A DNA stretch of 42,144 nt from Verrucomicrobiales bacterium. GTDB taxonomy: Bacteria > Verrucomicrobiota > Verrucomicrobiia > Verrucomicrobiales > DEV007. Where the stretch lies: the NCBI GenBank assembly GCA_028033615.1, contig JAOFDG010000012.1, positions 1 through 42,144 of the forward strand, in the 5' to 3' direction. The translations under genes were made by a program, and so were the position numbers. The notes below the pieces were generated by a model. It saw only the letters and a list, made by a program, of their open reading frames with translations, was not told the DNA's origin and made no database searches. How positions within the stretch are numbered: position 1 is the stretch's first letter; every line of letters begins with the position of its first letter. Shown one piece after another: positions 1 through 8,431 of this stretch.

Positions 1-634
1 TTTTGAAGCCTGATCCTGCGTCTCGGAAGCCATGATTAATTTTCGTTAGGTGAAGTTTAGTCTGTGCTAGAAGATGAGTTGGAGTGCTTAGCTCGATAAT
101 GAGTTCCTCAGTTTTAAAAAGAGGGCTCCATAATTGACCATGATTTTCATTGTCTTTGGAGGTAAATTTAACGGGTCTAGATCCTCTTTCGACCTTTACT
201 AGACTGAGTGATGCGCCTTCTGGAAGATTGAATTCTTCAAAGGCTAAATTTATTGATTTTGCACCTTCTGACCTAACTCCAAACTTCCAATTAGAATTAT
301 TATTTTTGTGAGTCCAGGTCCCATGAGTAGTGGGCTTTATGTTTACGTTTCTACTTGTTGCAAATCGGAATATACCTTTTTCCTCAAGTGCGATAGCTTT
401 TTTAATGAGAGGCTCGTGATTGATTGATGAGAGTTGGACTTTATTCTTGCCCGTAAAAATTTTAATTTTTTCTGTATTATTTTTTAGTAGGAAATCATCT
501 GAATTTTCCAGTTGAGGTGCCTTTTGAATTACAGTCTCAAAGTTTCTTTTGTTTTCTAAATGAAAGAATTTTTTGTTTAGTAGGCAAACTATGAGAATTC
601 CAAAAATGATAACTAACTTACATATATTCTTCAT
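1..634 (-). CDS. N-terminal part of a secreted lysyl-endopeptidase-like serine protease (cut by window edge)
   Basis: An open frame of 211 codons runs from an ATG at 634 to the left edge of the window without a stop, so only the 5' part of the gene is here. Residues 1-20 form a Lys-Asn start plus hydrophobic stretch (signal peptide or anchor). From about residue 110 the protein reads like the prodomain of secreted trypsin-like lysyl/glutamyl endopeptidases: a Trp followed by FGVRSEGAKSINLAFEEF, then LPEGASLSLV, DNENHGQLWSPL, ELIIEL and finally INHGFRDAG, the usual junction before the mature enzyme. The catalytic His-Asp-Ser domain would lie to the left of the window and cannot be checked. The gene is separated from the LamG gene upstream by a terminator at 697-737, so it should have its own promoter in 635-696. 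The family call rests on prodomain motifs recalled from known proteases; moderate confidence. Confidence 0.68.
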   Translation of the reverse strand, partial: MKNICKLVIIFGILIVCLLNKKFFHLENKRNFETVIQKAPQLENSDDFLLKNNTEKIKIFTGKNKVQLSSINHEPLIKKAIALEEKGIFRFATSRNVNIKPTTHGTWTHKNNNSNWKFGVRSEGAKSINLAFEEFNLPEGASLSLVKVERGSRPVKFTSKDNENHGQLWSPLFKTEELIIELSTPTHLLAQTKLHLTKINHGFRDAGSGFK

Positions 635-696
635 ATGATTCTTTTATTGAACATTGTAGATGTTTTAGGCGCAACTAAAGGTTTATTAATATTAAT

Positions 697-737
697 AATA
701 AAAAAGCGGCGGATCCCCGTGAAGGAAGCCGCCGCTT
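697..737 (-). terminator. Rho-independent terminator of the LamG/TSP3 gene
   Basis: On the minus strand a perfect 9-bp GC-rich stem (704-712 pairing with 729-737, arm AAGCGGCGG) with a 16-base loop is followed by a run of T (TTTTTTATTATT). It lies 25 bases beyond the stop codon at 762, exactly where the LamG gene needs to end before the protease gene. Confidence 0.9.
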
Positions 738-761
738 GTGGAGGTTTGTTTGTGTAAAGCT

Positions 762-3700
762 TTACTGATTTTCTTCGATTCTGAAGAAGAGCTTAGGTGC
801 TCCTTCTAGTGGATTTGGTAACCACTCATCTTCTCCAGGATAGACGGTGCTCTCACCCTGTGAAGTAATGGAGTCATCAATATCTGCATCAAACTCCGCT
901 AAACTTTCTGAGAAGTACAAGGCGTAGGTCTTATTAGGCTTTGAGTTCCACTCAAGCCTAAAGCCGTCTTCAGCAGCGTTGTAAATGATGTTGGTAAACT
1001 CAAATGGTATCGCGAGTCCGAGCATCTCTTCAATGCTCTTTCCGTCTCCACCATTCCAAATATCTGCAACCTCAAATGGTGCTAGGGCTCTTCCCCAAAT
1101 AGCAACATCATCAACCTTGCCCTGCCAGTTACGGTTAGCCGCGTCAGGATTGTCTCCAATACGCATTGGGTTACCTCTGTCCGCTAGAGTTGCTCCTGAC
1201 TTACGAGCCACTTCCTCTCCATCAAGGTAAAGGATTTGCTCCTGCGTCGAAGAATCGGTTACACCAGCCACGTGGTGCCAAGTCTCAGGGTCTTCGCCAA
1301 CGGTCATCGCGACATTGTGGCGGTCCACGTCTCCGTTACCTCCAGTGAAGGTCAGCTCAGGTGGATTATCTCCACCGCGGCGGTGAACTCTCCATCCATT
1401 ACCTTCGCCTTTAGCAATTAAACACTGCCAGCTCTTGTCTATCACCTCTGCGGTGTACCAAGCTGACACCGTGAAGCTTTCACCGGCGAAGTCGAATGCG
1501 TTCTCATCACCACTAATAAGGATACTCTGAGTGCCGTTTAAGTAAGCCGCGTCTCCAAACTTTCCGGTCTGGAACTCAATCGGGCCACTCTGCTCTTCAC
1601 CATGATAATCGTCTGTGTGCACATTATCGAAGGTGCCGTCCATTGACCAGTAGGATACAAGGTTGGTATCGAACGCAATCGCCGTTTTCACTAATGGATC
1701 TGTACCATCCTGAATCTCATTAAAGTCAGTGATTCCATCTTCGTCCGTGTCCCTTTTATCAGGGTCGGTGCCAGCGGCAATCTCTTCTCCATCAAGTAAT
1801 CCATCCTTATCTGCATCTGGATTTAAAGGATTGGTTTCATGGATTTCAATTTCAGCTTTATCACTAAGGCCATCCTCATCAGAGTCGGCTTTGTTAGGCT
1901 TTGTTCTAAGCTCAAACTCTTCAACGTTAGTAAGTCCGTCTCCATCAGGGTCACCCTCAGGGTCATCAACGCCATATTTTTCTTCCCACGCGTCAGGCAA
2001 CCCGTCTTCGTCGTCATCCTCCTGAGTTGCTCCAATTGGACTCGTACCATCAGCTAATGCTTGAATCGATCCTTCGGGAAGTGCCTCTCTCCAAATAGTC
2101 ACATCATCGACATATCCGTTATAGGTAATTTCTCCATTATTACGTCCACCAAAGATAAAGGTTCCTCCTCCGTTTGGCGCACGTTGCGCTTGTGGTCCTC
2201 CATCAACTTGTCCATTTAAGTAAATAGTTGCTGTGTCGCTGTCACCATCATAAACCCATGCGGCATGTACCCACTGCTCAGCTTCAAGGACGGTAGAAGC
2301 ATTCCAGTCAGCGCCCCAGTGTGCACTGTGAAGTAGTCCTCCATTACGGATTCCGTGGTGGATACCTTGGTTTGTTTGACCCCACATAAAGCCTTGCCCT
2401 CCAGCTGAACCAATTGGCTTCATCCAGCAGGCGAACGTATAACTGCCGGTTTCGAAGTTGCTTATCATTGAGTTCATATCAATACCTGGAAAGTCAAGGT
2501 GACCGCCATTGAAGCTCGCTCCCGTTGTCGGTGATGGCCCTCCTTCAGCGCCTTCCACGTCAAAGGTCACGTCACCATCAACTTCGCCATCGTTAGCATT
2601 GCCACTTAGATCAACCGCATTCTCTTCAAAATCGAGGTAAAGAAACGGTGCAGGAAGAGCGCCCTTACTGTTTTCATCATTAGGGTCAGTTCCTCCAGCG
2701 ATTTCACCGCCATCAGAATATCCGTCGCCATCTGAATCTTTATTAAGTGGACTTGTTCCAGTGTTTTCTTCATCTACGAGAACTCCGGTATTGGTTTCAA
2801 CGCTATCGATCAAACCATCCTTATCGGTGTCGGCTTTCTTAGGATTGGTACCTGTATTAGTAGCACTAACAAAAGTTCCTGTGTTTGTTTCAACTCCATC
2901 ACTAAGCCCATCTTTATCGGTATCTGCTAAGGTTGGATTAGTTTTAGTTTCCTCAAATTCATCAAGGTCAGTTAGCCCATCACCATCAAAATCTCCAGTC
3001 CCTGATCCAGGCCCTGGGCCTGCCGCATTACCATTAAGATCATCAAGATTATCGACAAGATTTTCTTCATAATAGTCAGGTAAACCGTCTTCATCATCAT
3101 CTTCATTGTCTCTGCCGCTTGGGCTCAACCCTTCTGCAAGTGCTTTAATTTGATCTTCATCTAATGCGACTTGCCACATGGCTAAATCATCAATTAGTCC
3201 GTGGTAAGGGTGCTCACCGTTGTTACGAACTCCGATGAGTACGGGGCCTGATCCGTTAGGTCCGGTCTGATCTGTTTTTTCAGAATCGAATTCTCCATTC
3301 ACATAGATGGCACCTCGACCCAATTCAGAGTCATAGGTGAAAGTCAAGTGAGCCCATTCGTCTGGGTTGAGGGGAAGCGTTCCACTGAAGTCTGACGCCC
3401 AGTGAGCATGGTAAGTATTACCACCTCTAAAGCCATTATGGATACCTTGACTGCCTTGACCAAAGATGAAAGCGTCTCCACTGAAGGATTGTTGATCAGG
3501 TTTGACCCAACAAGACATGGTGTAACTCATTGCAACTCCTTGATCTCTATTTCCAAAATCCGTTGGAGAATCAGAACCTTCAACGGTGATGTAACCGGTT
3601 CCGCCTATTGAAAATGCAGCTCCTGTGCCGGGAGTTGAACCTTGAGGGGCTCCTTCAGGAATTTCGATACTGAGTGAAGGTCTACCTCCAAACCTTAAGG

Positions 3701-4640
3701 CCATGTCCTTGATACTAATTAATGACACACCATCAAACGTAGTTGGTATTTTTAAAATAGCACTAGCCTTCCTTGAGAATTGAATATTTGTAATGTGAGC
3801 GCCAACAGAATTCACATAGTAGCGTACCAAGCTCCCATCACTTAACAGGAAAGTCTTTCCTTTATAACGAACACCTTTATCCCTTATAGTAAAATTATCA
3901 CCATCCACCCTGATATCATAACTAGCTTTCTTGACTCTATCACCAGAATTAAAACCCGTAGATATTCCTACACAAATTAAAACTATGACGAATACAACCA
4001 CCATCACTACTTGAGTATTTCTAATCTTTTCTTTTCGTGTAGCCTTTGATTTCTTTGCTTTAGATTTATGATTTATCGCATCCTGATTTAATTTTTTCCA
4101 TTCCTTTAAATCTTGAATATAATTTGGCCTAGCTACTGCACTAGGCTTTGGAATTTGCGTCGATCTTGGCTCAGGTTTTGGCTCAGGTTTTGGCTCAGGT
4201 TTTGACTCAGGTTTTGACTCAGGTTTTGGCTCAGGTTTTGACTCAGGTTTTGACTCAGGTTTTGACTCAGAGATTTTGGAATCTTCATTATTAACTATGG
4301 CACCAATGATTGGTTTTTGATAAAGGGCGTCAAATCCCAAGACCCTATAGTTCATCTGAAAATCCTCCCCCGAACTCAAACTCTCGATAAATTCTGACTG
4401 ATCTTTTGAGAAAAGCACAATAAAATCAAGGTCCTCGCCGTCGATAGAACAATCCGCTTTATATCCACTGTCATACGATGATTCGATCTGACGACCAAGG
4501 GCTTGCCTTACAGAATTAAATGATAAATTTATGGAAAATTCATGACCTTTTACAGGTTCAATAAATTTGTCCATGTCTGAGGAGAATAGTCTACTAGACT
4601 TAAGACTCCTAAATATCTCGAGTATCTGTTCTTTGGTCAC
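762..4640 (-). CDS. Single-pass membrane protein with three LamG domains and thrombospondin type 3 repeats
   Basis: This 1292-residue protein starts at GTG (4640); an in-frame TAA lies six codons upstream, so the start cannot be further out. Layout: residues 3-116 a domain shared with the next gene; 126-157 eight four-residue (S/P)KPE repeats; a basic stretch KSKAKKSKATRKEKIR; one membrane helix at 210-229; 240-320 a short piece resembling the cap of BspA-type leucine-rich repeats; LamG-like (concanavalin A-like) domains at about 325-500, 665-860 and 990-1195; calcium-binding DxDxDG thrombospondin-3 repeats at 510-660 and 870-985; and a C-terminal beta-sandwich ending KLFFRIEENQ. Positive charges before the helix predict the N-terminus inside and about 1060 residues outside, which suits a surface binding or adhesion role (inference). 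Base composition changes sharply near 3660-3720, marking the LamG part as of different origin. No enzyme motif seen. Confidence 0.85.
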   Translation of the reverse strand: MTKEQILEIFRSLKSSRLFSSDMDKFIEPVKGHEFSINLSFNSVRQALGRQIESSYDSGYKADCSIDGEDLDFIVLFSKDQSEFIESLSSGEDFQMNYRVLGFDALYQKPIIGAIVNNEDSKISESKPESKPESKPEPKPESKPESKPEPKPEPKPEPRSTQIPKPSAVARPNYIQDLKEWKKLNQDAINHKSKAKKSKATRKEKIRNTQVVMVVVFVIVLICVGISTGFNSGDRVKKASYDIRVDGDNFTIRDKGVRYKGKTFLLSDGSLVRYYVNSVGAHITNIQFSRKASAILKIPTTFDGVSLISIKDMALRFGGRPSLSIEIPEGAPQGSTPGTGAAFSIGGTGYITVEGSDSPTDFGNRDQGVAMSYTMSCWVKPDQQSFSGDAFIFGQGSQGIHNGFRGGNTYHAHWASDFSGTLPLNPDEWAHLTFTYDSELGRGAIYVNGEFDSEKTDQTGPNGSGPVLIGVRNNGEHPYHGLIDDLAMWQVALDEDQIKALAEGLSPSGRDNEDDDEDGLPDYYEENLVDNLDDLNGNAAGPGPGSGTGDFDGDGLTDLDEFEETKTNPTLADTDKDGLSDGVETNTGTFVSATNTGTNPKKADTDKDGLIDSVETNTGVLVDEENTGTSPLNKDSDGDGYSDGGEIAGGTDPNDENSKGALPAPFLYLDFEENAVDLSGNANDGEVDGDVTFDVEGAEGGPSPTTGASFNGGHLDFPGIDMNSMISNFETGSYTFACWMKPIGSAGGQGFMWGQTNQGIHHGIRNGGLLHSAHWGADWNASTVLEAEQWVHAAWVYDGDSDTATIYLNGQVDGGPQAQRAPNGGGTFIFGGRNNGEITYNGYVDDVTIWREALPEGSIQALADGTSPIGATQEDDDEDGLPDAWEEKYGVDDPEGDPDGDGLTNVEEFELRTKPNKADSDEDGLSDKAEIEIHETNPLNPDADKDGLLDGEEIAAGTDPDKRDTDEDGITDFNEIQDGTDPLVKTAIAFDTNLVSYWSMDGTFDNVHTDDYHGEEQSGPIEFQTGKFGDAAYLNGTQSILISGDENAFDFAGESFTVSAWYTAEVIDKSWQCLIAKGEGNGWRVHRRGGDNPPELTFTGGNGDVDRHNVAMTVGEDPETWHHVAGVTDSSTQEQILYLDGEEVARKSGATLADRGNPMRIGDNPDAANRNWQGKVDDVAIWGRALAPFEVADIWNGGDGKSIEEMLGLAIPFEFTNIIYNAAEDGFRLEWNSKPNKTYALYFSESLAEFDADIDDSITSQGESTVYPGEDEWLPNPLEGAPKLFFRIEENQ
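4170..4265 (-). repeat. Eight in-frame 12-base repeats encoding (S/P)KPE
   Basis: Eight 12-base units lie head to tail inside the LamG gene, giving SKPE or PKPE each time. Unit number can change by slippage without breaking the frame. The run sits between the N-terminal domain and the membrane helix. Confidence 0.92.
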
Positions 4641-4739
4641 CTTCTTAAAATAACCTTATCAGTAATGCGAGGTGAATATCTATTATAATTTTTAAAGAAA
4701 TTTGGAATACTCTAACAAAAATATATTAATTCTAATTAA

Positions 4740-5948
4740 TCACTTAGTTCCTGATGCTTTTTGAACCCCATAACCAATTCCAATAAATACTAAACCAATT
4801 AATACTCCTCCCGCTTCACCTTCTGAGCAACTGCCAAGAGTTGTTAGCGCTCCAATGCCATAAAAGAACAATGAAATACATCCAGCACCACAATTATTTT
4901 TCTTTTCCTCTGAGCCGGACTCTGCGGTTACTGTTGAATATGATTCATCATAAGATGTATCCACAACAGAATTATCATCAGCTCCAAATGTTGGAACATT
5001 AGAGACAGTAGGCAATGGAGGCACTACCCCTGCAGTTAATGGCGGCGTAATATCGCTAGCTTTAGAAGTGGTCTTACTAGCAATAATGTTATCCCATATA
5101 TCACTACTTGCATAGAAAGCATGCGCACCAGCTTTGCGGAATTTATTTTGTATTTCTTTAGCCTCCTGCTCAGTGCATTGTGACTTTATGACGAAAGGTG
5201 TATCCTCGATTAATGCCTTCGCGTCAGCCAAACTTAGTCCACTAATTACATTCCGTAGAGCAACGATTGTCCCAATTTTATTAGACGGCTCCTCATCTAC
5301 GCCCACATCAAACAAGAGCCCCTCAGCCGATACTGATTCTGATACAGACTCTTCAATAACGACTTCATCAGGTTCTGAAGGAATAACAGATTCTGGCCTC
5401 CAAGACTCTGCTTCAACGTCTTCAACTATGTCTTCAGTAACTTCTTCTTCTGCAGGAGGAACTTCATTAGACTCTTCTAATTTATCTTCATTGGTAGCAT
5501 GCTTAGGCTCATCTACTCCATCATCAGCAGGGACTGATTCATTGCTAGACGCAACTTCATTAGAATCACTCTCTTCCTCAAGTAATTCCATTTCGGTACC
5601 TATCTTACCAAAAATTACCCTCTGATATAAAACGTCGTACTCAATAAAACGAACAGTCACCTGAAAGTCTTGTCCGACCTGTAATGATTCAACTAGATCA
5701 TTATCTTCAGGACTGAAAAGTATATCACATTCCACGTCCCACTTCTCAGCAGTACATAAAACTTTCTGACCATCATTGTATACCTGATCCTTTTGACTTC
5801 CAAAGGAACGAGATGCAGACACAAAATCCAATCGAAGATCAAACGTTACACCCACATAAGGTTCCATTAATTTATCAACTTCAGAGCTTAAAAGCCTTTT
5901 CTCTTTGAGCTCACGAAGTGCGCTCATGATTTCTTTTTTATCAGCCAT
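4740..5948 (-). CDS. Membrane protein with novel N-terminal domain and ribosomal bL12-like C-terminal domain
   Basis: A 402-residue protein starting at an ATG directly preceded by TTAAAGG. Residues 4-116 align without gaps to residues 3-116 of the LamG protein (43 of 113 identical by my count), including LKxxRLxSS, DKxxEP, LFS and DVLYQ-type motifs. Residues 120-220 are an acidic, low-complexity linker. Residues 223-280 match the C-terminal domain of ribosomal protein bL12: KIGTIVALRNVISGLSLADA corresponds to the KxxVIKxVRxxTGLGLKEA pattern, and the following EAKEIQNKFRKAGAHAF to EAeeiKkkLEeaGAkVE. After a Pro/Ser/Asp linker come a Cys-Gly cluster (CGAGC) and two hydrophobic helices at about 357-373 and 379-396. 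There is no signal peptide, so the N-terminal and bL12-like domains should be cytoplasmic with the tail in the membrane. Function unknown; the bL12 fold suggests protein-protein contact, not ribosome assembly. Confidence 0.85.
   Translation of the reverse strand: MADKKEIMSALRELKEKRLLSSEVDKLMEPYVGVTFDLRLDFVSASRSFGSQKDQVYNDGQKVLCTAEKWDVECDILFSPEDNDLVESLQVGQDFQVTVRFIEYDVLYQRVIFGKIGTEMELLEEESDSNEVASSNESVPADDGVDEPKHATNEDKLEESNEVPPAEEEVTEDIVEDVEAESWRPESVIPSEPDEVVIEESVSESVSAEGLLFDVGVDEEPSNKIGTIVALRNVISGLSLADAKALIEDTPFVIKSQCTEQEAKEIQNKFRKAGAHAFYASSDIWDNIIASKTTSKASDITPPLTAGVVPPLPTVSNVPTFGADDNSVVDTSYDESYSTVTAESGSEEKKNNCGAGCISLFFYGIGALTTLGSCSEGEAGGVLIGLVFIGIGYGVQKASGTK
5109..5282 (-). other. Coding segment for bL12-like C-terminal domain
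   Basis: This part of the 402-residue protein (residues 223-280) follows the bL12 C-terminal domain pattern in length and in the spacing of the LRxVxGLxLxDAK and EAxEIxxKxxxAGA motifs. True bL12 is about 120 residues and has a dimerising N-terminal domain that is absent here. The match is by eye. Confidence 0.65.
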
Positions 5949-6064
5949 CCTTTAAGTATAATATCAAATACCTTCGGTACCTAGAAGAAATAAAAACGTG
6001 TATTGAGAAATACTCTATTATAAATAACTAAATATTTTATAATTAGAGACATTCAGCCCTTTAA

Positions 6065-6089
6065 CTTAAAAAACGCTTCTCTTTTTAAG
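6065..6089 (-). terminator. Possible weak terminator after the RCC1/pentapeptide gene
   Basis: An inverted repeat of at least 8 bp (CTTAAAAA against TTTTTAAG, 9-base loop) lies 16 bases beyond the stop at 6105. It is AT-only, so stability is low, although the T-rich right arm on the minus strand fits a termination role. Confidence 0.35.
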
Positions 6090-6104
6090 AATTATCGAAA
6101 GAAA

Positions 6105-8429
6105 TTAATTTTTTGTTGAAAAACGGTAGAACTTTTTCCCCTCTGGAAGATCTATTTTTCTAATAAAAACATCCTCGATAGGGTCCCAAGTAATCAGATC
6201 ATCGCTCTCTTCCAAGCAAAGAGTTAGAGTCAAATCTCCAGTCAGCGGATCTGCTTCTAACAAAACAGTTTTCACTCTTCCGTCAACTACCTGCCCAGGG
6301 TCTACTCCTTGTGAAAGCTCTTCGATCCTTTGCTGAAGCACTGTAATTTTTGTCATTGCAACCGACCACGGCACCACTCTTTCTCCCCCAGCTATGTAGC
6401 CGTTGATATATTCATATCCATCTGGAAGAATTATACCTTCAAGAACAGCCTCTTCAAACTCAACTTCATCTAGGCCTGTAGAACCAAATAAATTAGCACC
6501 ACTCAGGTTGGCCTTAGTGAAATTAACACCTTCTAAAATAGTACCCGATAAATCAGCATCACTAAAATCCACTTCAGAAAAATTAGCTTCTGTGAGGTTA
6601 GCCGTCGGACCAACTAGATACCCTTTAACAATAGACCAGTTCTCTGGAAGGGCAGTCGGCTCACCCGAAACTGAACCAGAACTAATTCCGGACAAATTCG
6701 CTTCTGATAAATCTAAATCTTTAAGATTAATCCCATTCAGGTTTGCCTTTGGCCCAATAAGGTAGCCATTAATAATTGTCCATCCTTCAGGTAACGCCAA
6801 AGGTAAACCCTCAACGCCTCCAGAACTAACATTACTCAGATCGGCCTCAGAAAGATCAAAGCCCTCGAGATCCACACCAGAAAAATTGGCTCCAATCAAT
6901 ATAGCCGTCGGTCCAGATAAATAACCGTTTATTAATTTCCATCCTTCTGGAAGAGATTCAGGGTTACCTGAAACACCACCAGACACCACACTCTTGATAT
7001 TCGCTCCAGAAAAATCTGCATTCTCTAGGTCACTATCGGTAAAAATTGCATTCTCAAGATTAGCGTCCTCAAAGAGAACATTCTCCAAGTCAGCTCCCGT
7101 GAAGTCAGTACCGTTAAGATTCAATCCTGAAAAATCAGCAGATTTAAGGTCTGCGCTAGCACCAACGAGATAACCATTAACTATTGACCACCCTTCGGGC
7201 AAACTTTGAGGCACCCCAACTAATCCACCTGAACTGACTCCATCTATTTTTAAAGACTCCATATCAAGATCAGTCAGGTCAGCTTCAGCCAAATTAACTC
7301 CAGGGCCGATGAGGTATCCATTCAATAAGACCCAATCCTTTGGCAAACTCAAAGGCTCGCCAGTAATACTTCCGGAACGCACATCTCTGAGGTCAGCTTC
7401 ATCTAGCTGGACTCCTGCAATATTAGCCCCCCTAAGATCTGCGCCTCTGAGGTTTACTCCTGAAAAATTTGCTGGGTTTAGACCTGTTAAGACTTCTGCC
7501 TGACCATAATTATTTCTACCCCAGCCAACCATGGTTCCATCATTTTTAATCGCTATATTGTGAACTGTTCCAGCCGTTATCGATTTTACTTGGTCAAGAC
7601 CATCAGGGACATCGGCCTGACCATAATTATTTCTACCCCAGGCCACGACTACCCCATCGGCCTTAAGAGCCAAATTATGATATCCACCAGCATCGATGAA
7701 AGTAACACCTTCCAAATCTTCTGGAAGAGTCGCCTGCCCATAAGTGGAATCTCCCCATGCAACAATTGTTCCATCCTCTTTCAAGGCTAGTGAATGAAAG
7801 TATCCTGCCGAAATTAAAATCACATCAGTCAACCCCTCAGGCACACTACACTGCCCATAATCATTCCTACCCCAAGCAATTACACCACCAGATTCAGTGA
7901 GGGCAAGGTTATGTTCACGACCTGCTGCGATAGCTTTGATATTGCTAAGCCCATCTGGCACAGTTGATTGACCTTTATTATCTCTTCCAAAACCTATCAC
8001 ATTACCATCTTCAGTAAGTACAAGGGAATGCGTATATCCAGACGCGACTTGGACTGCAGGAGCATCTATTTCAGGAATCGTTGTCTGAGAGTAATTATTT
8101 CTCCCCCATGCGTAGACTGCACCAGCTTGATCAACTGCCAAAGAGTGATAATAACCACCATCCACAGAAATAACATCAGATAGATTCTCTTCAACAGCTG
8201 TCTGACCATATTTTCCCCAACCCCATGCTAGGCAATCCCCTTCTTCTGTAATGACCATATTGTGATAGTATCCAGAAATTAACGCCTTCGGTGGAGATCC
8301 GCTTAAATTTGCATCCGGCCCAACATAATAACCATTAACTGTGCCGGTTCCATCTGCACCTATTTGTGCTGTGACCTTTATTGAAAAAACGAAAAGTAAG
8401 AGTAATTGAAAAATTGATATCTTTTTCAT
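6105..8429 (-). CDS. Secreted RCC1-repeat and pentapeptide-repeat composite protein
   Basis: I start it at the ATG at 8429, not an in-frame ATG nine codons upstream, because this gives a clean signal peptide (MKKISIFQLLLLFVFSIKVTAQ) and starts 2 bases after the preceding gene's stop. The 774-residue product has about seven RCC1/BLIP-II repeats in its first 310 residues, each carrying an AxxHSLAL and VxAWGxNxYGQ signature and so probably forming a propeller. Residues ~318-680 are pentapeptide repeats (A(D/N)LxG) interrupted by five copies of a module SGGxxGxPxxLPEGWxxxNGYLxGPxANL. A short form of that module also begins the mature protein (VNGYYVGPDANL) and a decayed one ends the array (YINGYIAGG). 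The tail (SDDLITWDP ... KKFYRFSTKN) is the same type as in two other giant proteins here. No catalytic motif; a binding or structural surface protein is likely. Confidence 0.88.
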   Translation of the reverse strand: MKKISIFQLLLLFVFSIKVTAQIGADGTGTVNGYYVGPDANLSGSPPKALISGYYHNMVITEEGDCLAWGWGKYGQTAVEENLSDVISVDGGYYHSLAVDQAGAVYAWGRNNYSQTTIPEIDAPAVQVASGYTHSLVLTEDGNVIGFGRDNKGQSTVPDGLSNIKAIAAGREHNLALTESGGVIAWGRNDYGQCSVPEGLTDVILISAGYFHSLALKEDGTIVAWGDSTYGQATLPEDLEGVTFIDAGGYHNLALKADGVVVAWGRNNYGQADVPDGLDQVKSITAGTVHNIAIKNDGTMVGWGRNNYGQAEVLTGLNPANFSGVNLRGADLRGANIAGVQLDEADLRDVRSGSITGEPLSLPKDWVLLNGYLIGPGVNLAEADLTDLDMESLKIDGVSSGGLVGVPQSLPEGWSIVNGYLVGASADLKSADFSGLNLNGTDFTGADLENVLFEDANLENAIFTDSDLENADFSGANIKSVVSGGVSGNPESLPEGWKLINGYLSGPTAILIGANFSGVDLEGFDLSEADLSNVSSGGVEGLPLALPEGWTIINGYLIGPKANLNGINLKDLDLSEANLSGISSGSVSGEPTALPENWSIVKGYLVGPTANLTEANFSEVDFSDADLSGTILEGVNFTKANLSGANLFGSTGLDEVEFEEAVLEGIILPDGYEYINGYIAGGERVVPWSVAMTKITVLQQRIEELSQGVDPGQVVDGRVKTVLLEADPLTGDLTLTLCLEESDDLITWDPIEDVFIRKIDLPEGKKFYRFSTKN

Positions 8430-8431
8430 AC

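Noticed and set aside
697-737. Possible CRISPR or REP-type palindrome
   Set aside because: It occurs once only and has stem, loop and T-tract of an ordinary terminator.
5134-5625. 163-codon open frame on the plus strand opposite the bL12-like protein gene
   Set aside because: It lies wholly inside the 402-residue gene; its Ser/Thr-rich composition is the complement of the acidic linker, and it has no domain match or ribosome site.
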